From assembly GCA_003242355.1 (NCBI GenBank), contig QGUH01000264.1, positions 1 through 5,997 of the forward strand: a DNA stretch of 5,997 bases, written 5' to 3'. A model generated the notes under the pieces. It had not been told where the DNA came from, ran no database searches, and saw nothing but the letters and a program-made list of their open reading frames with translations. Source of the stretch: Pseudomonadota bacterium. GTDB lineage: Bacteria > Myxococcota_A > Polyangia > Polyangiales > Polyangiaceae. The translations under genes and the position numbers were made by a program. Below, one piece after another: positions 4,913-5,997 of the stretch; within the stretch, counting starts at the first letter, position 1, and each line of letters opens with the position of its first letter.

Positions 4913-5997
4913 GCACGCGTCCCGAGGCGAGCACGGTGTTCCTCGCGCATGCGGGGCGCCTCGAACGGATGCCGGCCGGCATGGTGCTCGCGGCGCCGAC
5001 GCGGCTGGGTCCTCTGTTGCGAACGCCCTTGCTCAGCCTGGGCGGCAAGCTTCGCGCAGCGTGCGACCTCGTGCTCCCCGCCGGCCATCCCGAGGGTGAC
5101 GAGTCGGTCGCGAGCTTTCTCACCCGGCGTTTCGGCCGGGAAGTGGCCGAGCGCATCGGGGCCCCGTTGCTCGGCAGCATCCACGCCGCCGACATCGGCG
5201 AGCTGAGCCTCGCCGCGACGTTCCCGCAGCTTGCCGAAATCGAGAGGCGCTGGGGCAGCGTGATCGTCGGCTTGCTCGCGCTCGAAGCCGAGCGGCGCGC
5301 TCGAGGCAACGGCCGTTCGCGGCCCTTCCTCAAAGCGCGAGCGCTCCTCGGGTGGCTCTTTCGGCGGCGTAGCGAGCCGAGAGAGAGCCCGTTCCTTTCG
5401 CTCCGCAACGGGATGGGAACGCTCGTCGAGCGCCTGGTCGCACGCCTGCCGGCCGAGCGCGTGCACACCAACGAGCCGGTGCTGGCGATCGAGCAGAGCG
5501 GCGATCGGTGGGTCGTCCGCACGGCGCGGGGTGCGTTCTCGGCGCGCGCCGTGATCGCGGCCGTTCCTGCGCCCGTTGCCGCGCGCCTCGTGCCGGGCCC
5601 GGAGCTCTCGCAGCAGCTCGGAGCGATCCGGTACGGATCGACCGCCGCCGTCGTCCTCGCGTTCGACCGCTCTCGGTTCGCGCGCCCGCTCGAAGGGTCC
5701 GGGTTTTTGAGCATGCCCGGCCAATCGCCCGTGCTCGCCGCGACGTGGGTCTCGAGCAAGTGGGAGGGGCGTGCGCCCGAAGGGAGCGTGCTCGTGCGCG
5801 CCTACTTCGGCGGACCGAACAGTAGAGCCGTGCTCGAGCAGAGCGACGAGGGGCTCGTCGAGACGGCGCGCCGCGAGCTCGAGCGCTTCGTGGGGGCGCT
5901 CGGGGGGCCGCTCCCGGCGCGCGCCTATCGCCCCAAAGGAAACCGGCCCCAGCCCACGCCGGGCCATCGCGAAGGGCGCGCCCGTCCCCAGACCCGC
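4879..5997 (+). CDS. hemG: Protoporphyrinogen oxidase, remainder after frameshift (3' partial)
   Basis: From TGT at 4879 the minus-one frame stays open for 373 codons to the window edge. It continues the oxidase exactly where the first fragment stops: KPEAPHL joins CRELGLDGELVGTRPEAS with no residues missing. Family features in order are RLERMPAG (4957-4980), a segment ESVASFLTRRFGREVAERIG, the block PLLGSIHAADIGELSLAATF (5164-5223; relatives read GIYAGD and LSxxATFP), then FPQLAEIERRWGS, LRNGMGTLVERLVARL (5401-5448), and AVIAAVPAPVAARL, GFLSMPG and VLVRAYFGG in the C-terminal half. Joined to the first fragment, 445 residues are visible of about 470 usual. The C-terminal FAD motif (GxxxxGVGxxxCI in relatives) lies outside. 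If read as an independent gene the first starts would be GTG 4936 or ATG 4969, but no function is expected without the FAD-binding N terminus. Confidence 0.85.

Noticed and set aside
4579..5967. 462-residue leftward open frame opposite the oxidase gene
   Set aside because: Antisense shadow of the protoporphyrinogen oxidase. It is Arg/Glu/Pro-rich and motif-free.

Overview
The window is a GC-rich stretch of bacterial chromosome. It most resembles the Myxococcota (Polyangia-type, formerly Deltaproteobacteria). The reasons are the very high G+C at third codon positions, an outer-membrane beta-barrel-like protein, a mitochondrial-type FAD protoporphyrinogen oxidase directly behind hemE, and a CcmE whose haem-binding residue is cysteine instead of histidine, a variant known from deltaproteobacteria and archaea. 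The assignment is inferred from these traits, without any database search.

Left half, minus strand. Two genes read leftward. The first (2372 to 1614) encodes a secreted, probably outer-membrane, beta-barrel protein of 252 residues. The second (1441 to 134) encodes a 435-residue soluble protein that I do not recognise. The gap between them is filled almost entirely by degenerate tandem copies of the last 14 codons of the barrel gene, stop codon included (1459-1655). Downstream of the second gene lie a perfect 10-bp hairpin (77-101) and two copies of a 12-bp mirror repeat.

Right half, plus strand. A small four-helix membrane protein (about 2439-2903) diverges from the barrel gene across a gap of about 66 bp. 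After a 158-bp spacer comes a haem cluster: ccmE (3062-3631), hemE (3639-4667) and a protoporphyrinogen oxidase gene (4664 to beyond the window). The spacing is 7 bp and then a 4-bp ATGA overlap, so these three are probably one transcription unit. HemE makes coproporphyrinogen III and the oxidase makes protoporphyrin IX. CcmE is a membrane-anchored periplasmic chaperone that carries finished haem to c-type cytochromes. The cluster therefore joins late haem synthesis to haem export and use.

The oxidase reading frame is broken by a net one-base loss near 4877-4880. The frame after the break stays open and family-like to the window end, so this is either a very recent mutation or an assembly error. 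I found no RNA genes, insertion sequences, CRISPR arrays or phage genes. Nothing here amounts to an obviously new system. The points most worth a second look are the duplicated gene tail, the cysteine-type CcmE placed next to haem-synthesis genes, and the frameshift.
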